From NCBI GenBank assembly GCA_024449915.1, contig JAMZAV010000366.1, positions 372,001 to 436,000 on the forward strand: 64,000 nt of DNA, in the 5' to 3' direction. A program made the translations under genes and the position numbers. Positions 1-10,774 of this stretch are shown one piece after another (positions within the stretch are counted from its first letter, which is position 1; each line of letters opens with the position of its first letter). This stretch comes from Sweltsa coloradensis. Its lineage: Eukaryota > Arthropoda > Insecta > Plecoptera > Chloroperlidae. Under the pieces are notes generated by a model. The model searched no databases and had not been told where the DNA came from. It was given only the letters and a program-made list of their open reading frames with translations.

Positions 1-959
1 TCTGTTTGTGCATTCCCATGCTGCACAAGCTAAAACCGTATCAAAACAATCCAGAAAAATACTTAATCGCATCTAAAACATAATGTAAAGCATAAGTTGA
101 AACGCCAAATCGCAATCTTGAATAGGTCAGATTGACGCTTCATTTTGCTAAGCTAGCGTTTGTACGGACGTATTTGAGACTGGGGATCTAGCCTACTGTA
201 GATGTTCAATATAATTGAGTGTCACATGGTTAGGTGTCATGTATCATTGCTGTGATCAGATTTTGACTTAACAATAATGAATAATTATATGTCTGTTATA
301 ATTAAATATAAGGGTCAAGATTTATTGTACTAAATTGTTATCAAGATTTGAACAGAAGAATGAAGATTCACGTTTGATGGTTTCGTATGCAAAAGTTTGA
401 TTATTCCCCGATTTGCTGTTGCTGAGTTTTTGGCAAATCTCATATTCGTTTGAGCGGGATCGTCTTAAAAGTATTTTTCCTCCCTTTTTTGTATTTTTCT
501 CTTTTTTATATTCGATTCATTAATCTAATTTCCCTTAATATCCTATTGAAATTTATTACACAAATTATAATAATTTGGCGACAATAATTGACAGACAATG
601 GTTGTTTTCTTATAGGGGTATTCATCCGCTAAACTAAAAAAATATTTCCTTCAGGCTAACTAGTTATGAATTTAGAAATGAACAGAAAAATTATTGGGTC
701 CACCATGAGCTGAAAAAAGGTCAAACTTGGTATTTTTTGTCGGCAAAAATCTCGCATAACAAATAACATGGGGACAATCCTTATGCCCAGTGACCGTGGA
801 GGATTTTGACCCAAAAAATGATTGGCCATTATTGACGTACTCTACATCTACAGCCTTTTCTCTGTAAATCCTCTACATTTTGTTTTGTAATTTGGGCAAG
901 TGGTTTGCTTAAAAAAATGCTGATTACTAAGAAGGGATGTGATTTTGGAATGCATATTT
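1..959. other. AT-rich sequence without recognised gene
   Basis: No open frame of useful length and no recognised domain on either strand. The stretch is AT-rich with scattered homopolymers. It may be the downstream flank of the zinc-finger locus on the minus strand, but nothing in it shows that. Confidence 0.5.
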
Positions 960-1142
960 TTGGTTTTTGAGAGTATATTATTTGTGCACAGTTTCAAGAC
1001 ACAATGTTATAAAGGACCATTTTTGATTGGTACGACACTCTAATATTTATGTGGAACAAAAAAGAAGCAGGTAAAAGATGATTTTTAAAAATTCCCAAAA
1101 CGCCAATTTTCGCAAATTTCTGGATCAAAAAATTGAAAAATT

Positions 1143-1235
1143 ATAAAATCACAGTTACAAGATAAAATTTATTAAACAGTAATTTTAGTGTAGTAGTATG
1201 CTATAGATTATGTGGTAAAAATATTTTTTGGAGAA
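1143..1235 (-). repeat. Dispersed repeat, inverted copy of the 52.8/53.1-kb repeat
   Basis: The reverse complement of this segment matches the block around 52790-52860 and its tandem partner near 53110-53190. Shared words include ACAGTTACAAGATA-like and TTTTAGTGTAGTA, followed by a GTAAAAATATTTTTT run. No coding potential; it is probably a fragment of a non-autonomous element. Confidence 0.6.
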
Positions 1236-1496
1236 TAGCCCCTTTAAACATTGTTGTTGCAATAAACTTTATTTAACTATATAGTTCATTAGAATTGACC
1301 AACCACTTGACCAACCATCTTGTCTAGAAATGAATATGAGTAACATGATAGGCATGCCAGCAGAATGATGTCTGGAAGTCATAATGCAGCTCTTGACAAG
1401 CAAGAGACTGAGCCAAATGTGGTATTATATTAAGTGGTAGTCTGCTACAATAGGGCACTGCCAAGATGGTTCGCCCGGATTCCCTGTCAGGATGGC

Positions 1497-2095
1497 ATGA
1501 TCAGGGTATGGTCACAGGACTCTTTACATTGTGGTTCGAGTGGAACTTTAACATGGTGGTGAACAAACGTCGATCATTCTGCACTCTGGAAAATCTGTCA
1601 CCCACATACAATAATGCACTGCCGTCAAAATGTTGTAAAAATTCCTATTTTATAAACGTCCACAGACAACTGAGACCAAACCTGATCATTCTGCGCTCTG
1701 GTGGGAGATTAGTTAGACCATTGGTCACAAGAAGCCACACTCAAATTTTGGCTGTCGTGGTTAGCACATTGCTGACGTATGCTGTGGGTCACTGCAATTG
1801 GATCATTGTAATTTTCTATGTTTGCAAGGTTCACATTTTTGTTATAATTTGTTTATTTTGACATTGCTTTTGCAATTTTGTTTTACCGATAGGGTAATGG
1901 TCACAGTTGTCTGGACGTTGATAAAATAGGAACTTAACAACATCATGACGGCAGTACATTATTGTTGTTGTGGGCAACTGATCTCCCACCAGAGTGCAGA
2001 ACGATCAGCATTTGGTCACAGCCATGTGCAAGTTCCACTGGAACCATAATGTAAAGAGTCCTGTGACAAAACCTCGACCATGCAAACTTGGTGCA
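1497..2095. repeat. Foldback (long inverted repeat) element
   Basis: About 185 bases at 1497-1680 recur in inverted orientation at about 1904-2095. Shared blocks include GTCACAGGACTCTTTACATT, GATCATTCTGCACTCTGG-like and TTCCTATTTTAT. The spacer also holds a second copy of the 'CTCTGGTGGGAGAT' motif facing its partner. The structure is a hairpin-type non-autonomous transposon. Open frames across it (for example 1466-1861 plus) appear to be by-products of the palindrome and resemble no known protein. Confidence 0.75.
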
Positions 2096-2109
2096 GAATA
2101 CGAGCGAAC

Positions 2110-3195
2110 CAGCTAAGCATTACCCTATACATTGAAAATAGAAACCTAGTGTTCTGAAATGTTGGAAATAAATATTGTATTTTATAAACGTAGTGTGTGA
2201 TATTTTCTGTGCTAGTTTTAATTAAAATTGAGGTCATCTCAAATTGCTGTGGACCCGGAAAGTTTGGGCCACATAATTCACAAGCAAGCTCATTTAAGTA
2301 AGAAAATAGGATAGTTTATGAGAGCAATTTTGGCACAACAAATAACCACACAGTTTTATTAACACATAGTTTATTGAAATAATGAAGTATAGAATTTATC
2401 TACCAATTTCTGCTTATATCTGTTAGAATACATCATTGTTTTGCACTTGACCCACAAAATGTTGTATAAAACAAAGTAGACATGCTAGTTTTGTTTAAAA
2501 AATATACAAGCTTTGTGTTTTTTTGTCCTGCACGGACATCTGTGGTGTATGGTGTACAGAGGAATGAGATGTTATTTTGTCACAGTGAAGAAAACATCAC
2601 TGTTATTTTATATTTACATACAACTTTGTTGTTGCAATCTGCATCAATGTAATTAGATTTATTTAGTTGTCCCCCTTTGTAAATCAGTTTTTTAACTGAA
2701 TATGATAAGACGTTAAATAAAAATATATATAGTATACATCCTGCACAATGAACTGTTTCTGGCCTACACATGCACCATAGGAAAGTGCTGGACAAAAAAG
2801 AACCTTTTGAAGTTCATATGATGGCAGTGAAAACAATCAACAAACAATGTTGCATATCTTAAAGATACTAACGGTAGATTTTTGTTTTACGGTACTGTGC
2901 TTTTGCCTCTTATCAGGGTACATTTGTATGGTGTTGAGAATATTGTTTGCTTTATTTTCTCTGTTCATGTTATCTTGCTATTTGGGACAAGAAGTGGTAC
3001 TAGATGAAGTATGATGATGAAGCGCAATAACAGAAGTAGTGTATAGGTATGCTTCAAGATTTGGACCTGCACTCAAACACAAGACAATTCTAAAGGCTGC
3101 AAATCTTAGGGAATAGTTAATGAGATAAGACTCTGTGGTAACACAAGAACTAGATAAGAACCCCTGGGGAAATAAATTCAAATCAAAATGTGATT
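2110..3195. other. Downstream flank and probable 3' UTR of the first zinc-finger exon
   Basis: On the minus strand this stretch lies directly after the stop codon at 3196. An AATAAA hexamer (TTTATT on the plus strand at 2951-2956) about 240 bases after the stop could serve polyadenylation. Otherwise AT-rich with no recognised coding sequence. Confidence 0.4.
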
Positions 3196-3985
3196 TTAAT
3201 TTAAATGGTGAGAAGTCTTATCGTGATTATTTAGGTACCTCCGCTCTCGGAATAATAGTCCACACTGAGCACATTTAAACGGTTTGTCCGAGGAGTGAAT
3301 TTTAATGTGGCGTTGCAAGTCTATCTTTCTCCGAAAATTATTATTGCATATTTCACACATAAAGGGTCGCTCCCCAGTATGTGTGGTAATATGGAGCAAA
3401 AGGATATCTTTCCGACAAAATTTTTTGGCACAATACATACAAGAGAAAGGAAATATGCCTAAATGAGATTTTTTATGAATGTATAGTGCAGCCTTTGTCT
3501 TGAATGCCTTCCCACAAGCTTCACATATGTATGGGCGCTCTCCGGTATGTGTTCGTCTGTGGTCATCTCGAGTCTCTTTGGATGCAAAGTTTCGACTACA
3601 TATTTCACAAGCATGCTCTTTTATACCTTCATGAACTTCCTTGATATGACGCATTAGGCCCTTCTTAAACCGAAATAGTTTGCCACAAATGTGGCATGTA
3701 GCAAGTCTGTCATCAGTGTGTATTTTAAGATGTGATTTGAGACTTGATTTGGTGGACAATATTCTTTTACAATGAATACACTCAAAGGTCTGTGTACTAT
3801 CAGTTTCAGGGGGTTTAATTGAACTATCACAAATGTTTGAATTTTCTTCACATTTGACCAAAACATAATTTGCTACGGGGCATTGTAACAGAGGCATAGG
3901 CCAATGTGAATTAATTATATGTTTTTTAAACTTGGGAACGATTTGGTCTTGTCGAAATAGCAACGTCTTATTGGCTGGTAGAAAC
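3196..3985 (-). CDS. C2H2 zinc-finger protein, 3' terminal exon with 7 fingers
   Basis: This exon encodes the C-terminal 262 residues of a probable nuclear DNA-binding protein. Seven C2H2 fingers fill residues ~69-258 after a short acidic, Ser/Thr-rich linker. The first is CIHC...H-X3-H and the last CAQC. TGERP-type linkers join fingers 3-4 and 5-6. Finger 2 ends in an unusual H-X4-H followed by a VHEGIK spacer, a signature shared with the other zinc-finger exons in the window. On the minus strand the exon opens right after TTATCTTGCAG, a strong 3' splice site. Its first base completes a codon begun in an upstream exon (length 3n+1), and there is no in-frame ATG before the fingers. It ends ...HHLN-stop. 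The upstream exon was not found. Target DNA and orthologue are unknown. Confidence 0.9.
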
Positions 3986-4327
3986 CTGCAAGATAAGGGA
4001 GCAAAAATTACTCTCCAAATTGAAACAAAGACAAATTAATAATATCTCTTATGTATATCTTAAGCTGTGACTGAAACTACGGAGAAATATATAAAGGTAA
4101 GCTGGCTTCCCATTAGGGCACATGGATAATTACCGGTGCATTCATGTAGAAGGGTACTTAAGGCTGGCCATTCTTTAGATCTCAATTATACATTAGAGTG
4201 TATAAATCCTGAATTAGATGGTTCAATGATTGCAAGATTTCTTGCTTGTTGGGCGAGCACTGGTACGTGCAACACGACCCGAGTAAGACATTCCCATAAT
4301 GTTACATAGGCCTACCAATAAGTCTTT

Positions 4328-4629
4328 AAGGTTTTGACCGATTTAGCTTAAAATTTGTAAAATAGGAGAGAATGGATAAAATCCACCGCCATCTAGAGGA
4401 CCTTGACATCATTTCTTTGGGAAAACTATTTTAACTCTTTGATAACAAATAATACACTGCTTCCTCGATAGTATTTTGATTACTTCTAGGTGGCAGTGCA
4501 TAGTGACCAGAATTCTCGTGCGACTTTTCGTTGCCATGGTAACGTTACTTTTGTTAAAATGTAATTTCTATCTACACTACTTAAGGTCTTGACCGATTTA
4601 GCTGAAAATTTGTAAAATAGGAGAGAATG
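4328..4629. repeat. ~210-bp dispersed repeat between 47-bp direct repeats
   Basis: The same 47-base sequence (starting AAGGTTTTGACCGATTTAG, ending AGGAGAGAATG) occurs at 4328-4374 and 4583-4629 with few differences. Between them is a ~208-bp block starting ATAAAATCCACCGCC and ending CTACACTACTTA. The inner block recurs at 43200-43400 without the flanking duplication. It has no terminal inverted repeats and no coding capacity. Confidence 0.7.
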
Positions 4630-4895
4630 TTGTACTTATTGACCCTGCAAAATTTCATAACAATCAGTACATTTTTATTTTTTTATTTTATTTTTTATTT
4701 TTTATAACCAACGATTGGATTTTGTTAAAAAACTATACAGCAACCCGCCTAGGTGGTATGTACATGTGTGCAAAATTTCAGGTCGATCAGAGAAACGGTG
4801 CGACCTGTACCGAAGCAGTAACAGAAAAAAAAAAAAAAACGGACATTCGAGCCATAAGAGTCAAGTGGAGACGCTCGCTACGCTCGCTCAATAAT
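4630..4895 (+). mobile_element. Non-autonomous repeat of the CGCTTCGCTCGCT-ended family
   Basis: It contains a 'caaaatttcaggtcgatcag' block, an A-rich run, then the terminal motif GACGCTCGCTACGCTCGCT. Related 3' ends lie near 39.73, 43.74, 46.82 and 59.03 kb. The block resembles the 'aaatttcatc..aatcgg' motif seen in many animal non-autonomous elements. It encodes no functional product. Confidence 0.55.
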
Positions 4896-5559
4896 ACAAC
4901 AATACCTCACTCACATTGATTATATTTTGTCTTTGATTTCAAGTAATCTTGAACGAAACATTGAACCGTCTCATTCAGGCATTAGGCTTAGATGCAATTT
5001 AACCATTTTTTTTGCATGCATTGGATTTTATTACTTTTTAAGTTCACCACTACTTGGTTACCCGTACAGGTTGCAATATTTTTTTAATAGAACACGGCAT
5101 TTGACAAGTGGAAGCCAACCCCCTTATCGAATTAAATCTGAAGAGTGAACTTGTAACTAGTTTCTGGCGTCGCTATAGGGCTTTGCGGACAATAGCTATA
5201 GTATGTGTAGTATAGTACGTTTGTGGACGAGTTTTTTTTAATTTATGGAGGCACATCTATCTCTTATCCACCCAAGATTGACGAATGGTCTACCAGCTTG
5301 ATATCAGACATCCCACCAGTTCAACATGCATTTACTTGAGGTTAATCAAACACCATTTAAAAAAATATATAATCTGAAAGTGCCTTCACCCTTGGAGCAG
5401 TTTATTAAATGTGACTTGTCAACAATTCAAAATTATTATAAACAAATGAATATTAATTGGACACAATTGAAGATAAACGGCGCTTATTCTGTCCCCGTGT
5501 TTCTGAGCGACTGTGCACGCCGAAAATTATCAGTCGAATAGCTGAACCTATTGTGCTGA

Positions 5560-6140
5560 GATTTTAAACAGACATCCGGTACGAGTTTACTAAGAAACAA
5601 CGTTAACAAAACCAGCAACATCCGTTGCGATTTAAACATAGAAGAAATAATAAATTGAAAAATAGGCTGCAAATGTGTAGGATTTAATGACAATGGTTTT
5701 GTTCTTGGAGAAATATTTTTGAGTAAATGTTGAATACCCGGAAATATTTGGTTTAAGTTGATTGATATATAGGTATAAATGAAAGGGTTTTGAGTTTAGT
5801 TGGTATAATCATCAGTCACAATCACTTTTCACAACACACTCTGTAAAAGCCCCCTCCTGCAAGCCACCTGGTCTCTTTGGGGGCTAATAGTAAAATTTAT
5901 AATATGTTTTTGAATTTCTTAAATAAAAGACATGAACTGAACTGAGATGGGCGCGTGAACTGTAAGGCCATAATGCGCACCTCTAGCCTACAATAGGCTA
6001 AGGAGGGGACCCACGCTGACTTGATCCAGCCTTAGGTAGGGGGATGAAAGGGAATGTTACCAAGTACTCAACACATAGCTCACTCACTTGTCTAACGACT
6101 TTTGTCGGTTTTGCTAGTAATTATCAACAGTTAAACGGAC
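5560..6140. repeat. Dispersed repeat interrupted by a LINE 3' end
   Basis: The block opening ACAGACATCCGGTACGAGTT and including AATAATAAATTGAAAAATAGG recurs at 50468-50600. A later part (GTTGGTATAA ... CTGTAAGGCCATAATG) recurs at 51040-51090. In this copy the second part is split by the insertion at 5809-5947. Related sequence lies at 14.5, 22.1 and 27.4 kb. Confidence 0.65.
5809..5947 (+). mobile_element. Short LINE 3'-end fragment with hairpin and tail
   Basis: It holds a perfect GCCCCC/GGGGGC stem (5849-5854 with 5879-5884), then an AT-rich stretch, AATAAAAGACATG and a short repeated tail (GAACT-type). This matches the layout of CR1/Jockey-like LINE 3' ends. The uninterrupted host repeat at 51040-51065 marks the insertion site. 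Confidence 0.6.
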
Positions 6141-6280
6141 CTTATTCCTTTTTATTGGGTATCAAATCAGAACAGAAGATGAACCGTCAAAATATTGGAC
6201 TTATTTTGAGCCCTCCCCATGATAGAACATAAATTTATCATTTTTACTCCATGGCATACTGAACTTCAAGAAATACAGGA
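6085..6280 (+). pseudogene. Diverged LINE reverse-transcriptase C-terminal fragment
   Basis: In one plus-strand frame the residues NRQNIGLILSPPHDRT align with NRHNTGLILNPPRART, the C-terminal part of the LINE fragment at 15232-15786, and the similarity continues into IY..HFY..A. Stops follow soon after. This is a short, old remnant with no product. Confidence 0.5.
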
Positions 6281-6428
6281 AGCTACCAATTTCATGTCAG
6301 TGTTCATTCAAATGTCACATACAATGTTTTATACAATAGATAGTAAGGTCTACGTACATTATTTTGGTACAATATTATGTTGCTTTTTTTTTACATAAGA
6401 CACTAAATTTTATTATTTACCGGTACTA

Positions 6429-6633
6429 CAATTCAGAAATTAAAAAAGTCCGCACCAACCGGGAATCGAACCACGGATCTCCCGCATTCCAGACAGGCGT
6501 CTTAACCACTAGACCATCAGGACGGGTACATTTTAAGCTCTGAATTGTAGTTGCATTATACATCTGAATGGATGGAACAGTACTGCAACGAATATCTGCT
6601 GCCTTTGAACTGACTTTTTTAATTTCTGAATTG
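6429..6633 (-). mobile_element. SINE head region enclosed by a 22-bp perfect inverted repeat
   Basis: A tRNA-like promoter on the minus strand is framed by a perfect 22-base inverted repeat (6429-6450 and 6612-6633). A second, shorter inverted match (CTGAATTGTAGT) lies at 6541-6552. The tRNA-like part is related to the heads at ~27.23 and 50.86-50.93 kb, so this belongs to a dispersed SINE family. Confidence 0.65.
6451..6523 (-). tRNA. tRNA-like SINE head (pseudo-tRNA)
   Basis: It folds with a perfect D stem (GTCT/AGAC), an anticodon stem with wobble pairs, and a degenerate T stem around TTCGATT. Box A is TGGTCTAGTGGTTA and box B GGTTCGATTCC. The loop would read GGA, but there is no long variable arm, so it is not a working serine tRNA. 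A run of T follows directly, as a Pol III terminator would. Confidence 0.5.
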
Positions 6634-6639
6634 AAGTAA

Positions 6640-9300
6640 ATAATAACAATTACACCTACGGGAGTGTTTTCCGACTAACCAAATCGAGAAATACACTAAA
6701 TTTTATCCTATAATTATATTATATTTAGCATTTAGTTAGGCCTATAGTACTTACAATGAAGGGAATCAGGCATACTATGCATCAACCAAGCTAAGATTCT
6801 CCTCTACAATTTAAGTAACACTATATCTGTGTACATCTTGTTTTGTTAAAATAAATATTAATATTATTACAAAACAATCGTTTTCATACATTCCAGTTAA
6901 CTATTAAATATGTTCTTTCAAAAGAACGCACATCATTATTACTCCAAAAGCTGTGCACAGTTTTTATGTCTTAGAGCAGATGTTAAGGTCAGATTTGCTG
7001 GGCAATTAAAATTACCAAATTAGGCACAAGTACTAGAATCAAGTAAGTGATTTAACACTCGAAAAGTGTTTTTATCATTTTTAACATTTTCCATTTCACC
7101 CACAAGGAAGATTTTTTAAAATGTGTGTGCTTGTCAGATACCTACATCCACCAAATTATGGAAGTTTTCAGAAATCATTTCATATTTAATGAAGACTACG
7201 TAACACCTTGCTTAGGGTGTGTTTAATAATAACAACTAGTAGTGAACCTCACTGGGCAACCATGCCTCCCGACCAGAGTTAACCGTGCGCCGTACCATAA
7301 CCGAACACGCTAGAGTCAAGAAGGATATGATGTTTAATTATTTGGCGGAGCTGATAGGAAATGTATTATTCGATATATATATATATTTGCATTATCAGTT
7401 TGGATACTTATGATGCTCTTCAACCTCTTCCAGTGACAGGTTCTAGGTCACAACTCTGACCAAAATATAAACCATGGCACTTTTGAATGTGACCACATTT
7501 CCCAGCTACCACTTTTAATTCCATGAAGCAGGGTCGAGCACTGTGCACTCCACTCGGTTAATTAAAAGCGTACCAATTATCACAGTGACTATTAACAGAA
7601 CCGGAAGTGAGACCTGGGTCGCCCCGTTACCATTAAAAAACGCATCCTGCATAAGGTTACAGATTGTACTAGCGCACCACAGTTTGATAGCATCGCGAAG
7701 CGAACACCTAAGCAAATTGCAATGAACAGGAAATTTGGCTTTTGTTTATGTCGTTGTTTATGTGTATATTATGCTTTTTGTTCGTATTACCTGATGACAG
7801 AAATAGCTGATTGTTTTTTAGTAAAAAATGAAGAGTTGTGTCCATTACTTAAGTGTTTAAAAATACTATTAGTAACTTCATTTTTTTTCATATAAAAAAA
7901 AACAACAGATAGTAACAAACTTTATGTTGAATTGACTTTTAAAGTAATTTATGTTTAATGTACATTCTATGAATGTTTTTTTTGCTGGTACAATTATTAA
8001 AAATGGTTTATTGTCTTAGTATCTACATTTTTGCAAGAAATAAAGCATTTACAGATGTACAGACAATATGGTTGATAATAACAGTTTCATACAGAGAACA
8101 GTAAAACTTATAAAAATAATATAGGCCCTAAATAGACAATATGGTCAACACTGATACTATGTTTGTACCGGTTCTACTTTTACTAAAACTCAAAAAAGGA
8201 GCTTAAAAAAACTGCAGACTTAAATTGACTGATTGTTGATAAAAATATAAATTACTGATTCTTACAAAATTAAAATCTTATTATTGTAAATCTAAACTAA
8301 GCTGGTAATATTTACAAATCAGAAGTTAAAACAATCCCAATCGGATAAAATCAACATGATACAATTGTATTAAAGGAAAGGGACACATTGGAGTTGGAAC
8401 ATTCTGCGTGCAAAGTATGAATCGCGTACATGAAATTCGTAACATTGTCAATTAAATGCAAAGACAGCCTGCGGTCATAGATTTCAAAATTTGTCTTAAT
8501 CAGCCAGAAAAATGTCACAGAATGTCAAAATTTTAACTCATTCAGACAACTTGCCGAAATTAATTAAGGACATAACAATTATTTTTGTCTTATAAATTTT
8601 TGAAATTTTTCAATTGGCCAAAAAAAATCAGAAAAAATTGGGGAAGTTGCATTCAATTTAAATTTTTACACTGCATTGCAAGACAATTACAAATCCAGTT
8701 TATTTAACAGTCATTGAAGAATTTGAATGTTAAAAATGACGGGTACTTATAAAAAAGTTATTTTAGACTACATTTTTCCCGGAAATTTAAAAATAATAAT
8801 AGTGATATTGAACAGTATTTGGATACAGAAAAATACCAAAATATGCAAAATATATCCAAAAACAATGCTGAGGTTCATATATCATAGATTAATGCGACTT
8901 AAAGATTGCATTGCAACATCAAACGTATCTTATTCAAAATCAAACTTATCCCATAATTAACCTTAAATATTCACAATGAAAAAATCTATGAAAAAAATTA
9001 TCATTAAAATATTAAATTGCAGTAAAAATGCACTGGAAATGTTAATTTTAGCTCATAAAATATCCTAATTTGGTCCTAATTTTTATGGTCTGAATAGATT
9101 AAGAGTTTTTAACAAAACAAAATTTGCGTAAACTATTTTTTTTTGTATAAGTTATTTTAATACAAAATTTGGAAATGTGTTACTGCAGAGCCCTATATTT
9201 CCACATTCGTGACATAGGTGTGTTCAAAATTTCAAACACCTTTGGTGTCAGTCGGCCGAGCAAACAGCAATTTGCCTACAACGCACGTCCTATGCTCTCT
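6640..9300. other. Intergenic AT-rich sequence between zinc-finger exons 1 and 2
   Basis: No supported gene. Both strands near 7515-7725 have open frames of 60-66 codons with no recognisable domain. A ~45-base motif (GGAGTGTTTTCCGACTAACC, then AAATCGAGAAATA) at 6655-6700 recurs at 9325-9355. Long A/T runs dominate. Confidence 0.45.
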
Positions 9301-9512
9301 TAAATATTAACAATTCCATCTACAGGAGTGTTTCCCGACTAACCAAATCGAGAAATAACCTGCTAGTAGATAGATTAATATACACACACACACATATATA
9401 AATATGAAATTTAAAAAAAATAACCTCTATATAAGAGACACAATTTGTAGTATATACTGTCAAATATCTTGTATTCACAAAAAAACACAAAAAGGATTTT
9501 GTCATGGAAGTT

Positions 9513-9659
9513 ATATAGATGCTCCATCGAAAGAATGCAGATGCAGGTGGCATCGGCGGGCCAATGAGTGATCATTATTTTAAATTAGGGGCCGCCGATT
9601 GGCCAGATCCAGCCCGCCGGAGACGTCAGCATCTGCAAAATTCCTATGGAGCAGCTATA
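9513..9659. repeat. Short hairpin (MITE-like) after the second zinc-finger exon
   Basis: ATGCTCCATCGAAAGAATGC near 9519 is mirrored by TTCCTATGGAGC near 9650, and both arms carry GCAGATGC and a GGCGGGC/GCCCGCC block. It is about 147 bp, lying 83 bases beyond the exon's stop codon, so it would be in the 3' UTR of the minus-strand transcript. Confidence 0.6.
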
Positions 9660-9741
9660 ACACAAGCCCTTACACTTTGCAAAGCGAAACAGTCCTTCCC
9701 TTGCACAAACATTTACATCACTGATTGTTACCTCAACTACA

Positions 9742-10774
9742 TTAAATTACATAATTCAATACTTTCTTCTTCATAGATTTGAGGCTGTATCGTTGATGAG
9801 ACTTTAAGTGTGCAAGCTGCCCCCCTCGTTGTTTGAATCCACGCCCACATATATCGCACATATAGGGGGTCTTGTCGGAATGTATCCGCATGTGCTTCTG
9901 GAGACAATGCCAGCTATTGAAAACCTTACCGCACATATCACACGGTTCAGAGTAGTCCTTGGTGTGCGTGCGTTTGTGGGCAACTAAGTGACCGCGGAAC
10001 TGGAACGTCTTGCTACAGTATTCACACTGATGGGGCAAGGCTTCAACATGGAACTTCTGGTGCGCGAGGAGAACAGGCCGAGACTTGAAGCACTTGCCAC
10101 ACACCTCACAGGGCACAGGCTCTTCAAAGTGACTTCGAATATGGTCCGCCAAGTCCTTCTTGGTTTTGTAGCACTTCCCACACGTGTCACATGTGTATGT
10201 TTCGTGATAGCTTGCGTTGTCGTGCACAAAACTAAAGTGGGTTTTCAAGCTTGACTCGGTGAGAAAACGCAACTCGCACAATTCACAAGAAAACTGACGA
10301 TCTCCTTTATGACCTTCCATATGATCCAACAACCGATTATAAGAAGTGAGAATTTTACCACAAATGTCACAGTCACACAACTCTCTTGTCTTTTTTCGGG
10401 TTCTGTGGCACAATTCATCATGGACAGTCAGCCCTATTTCGGATTCGAAGGGCTCATCACAAATGACACAAATGTAATCATAATTGCCAAGATGAGTTCG
10501 ATTATGACAAGACAACGAAACTGCAGAATTACAAACTTCCGAACAGAATTGACAATTCATAGGATCAACTTTATCTTCAAAGCTAGTGGTCAGAGGGTCA
10601 ATTGAGCCATCTACACTTGCAACTTTTTCTTCTGTATAATCCTGGGTATTCTTACTTATATCAACCATCATCGTTCCATTTTCTGTTTTAATGTGACGAG
10701 TCTGTATGGCTGGTGAGCCTTCCGCAATTTCAGCATTTATTTGAGAGTTGTTAACTGTAGGTGTTTCCTCATAC
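9742..10774 (-). CDS. C2H2 zinc-finger protein, 3' terminal exon with 9 fingers
   Basis: This exon encodes 343 C-terminal residues of a probable DNA-binding nuclear protein. A ~70-residue acidic linker carries a possible SUMO-type motif (IKTE). Nine C2H2 fingers follow at ~74-325 (CQFC, CVIC, CDIC, CELC, CDTC, CEVC, CEYC, CDMC, CDIC). Finger 4 has the shared H-X4-H ending, here followed by a longer spacer (NASYHETY). Two N-terminal fingers and a basic spacer precede the core, the same plan as the 12034-13033 exon. The tail is Lys-rich and ends LNYVI-stop. On the minus strand the exon begins after TTAATTTTCCAG, in the same phase as its neighbours (3n+1). ATG codons occur from ~35 residues in, but the frame is open to the splice site and residues before the ATG look coding. 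Confidence 0.9.

Noticed and set aside
1466..1861. 131-codon plus-strand protein
   Set aside because: Lies within a foldback element, with the inverted arm giving a similar spurious frame; no recognisable domain.
6451..6523. Functional tRNA-Ser gene
   Set aside because: No long variable arm, imperfect T stem, and related copies elsewhere identify it as a SINE head.
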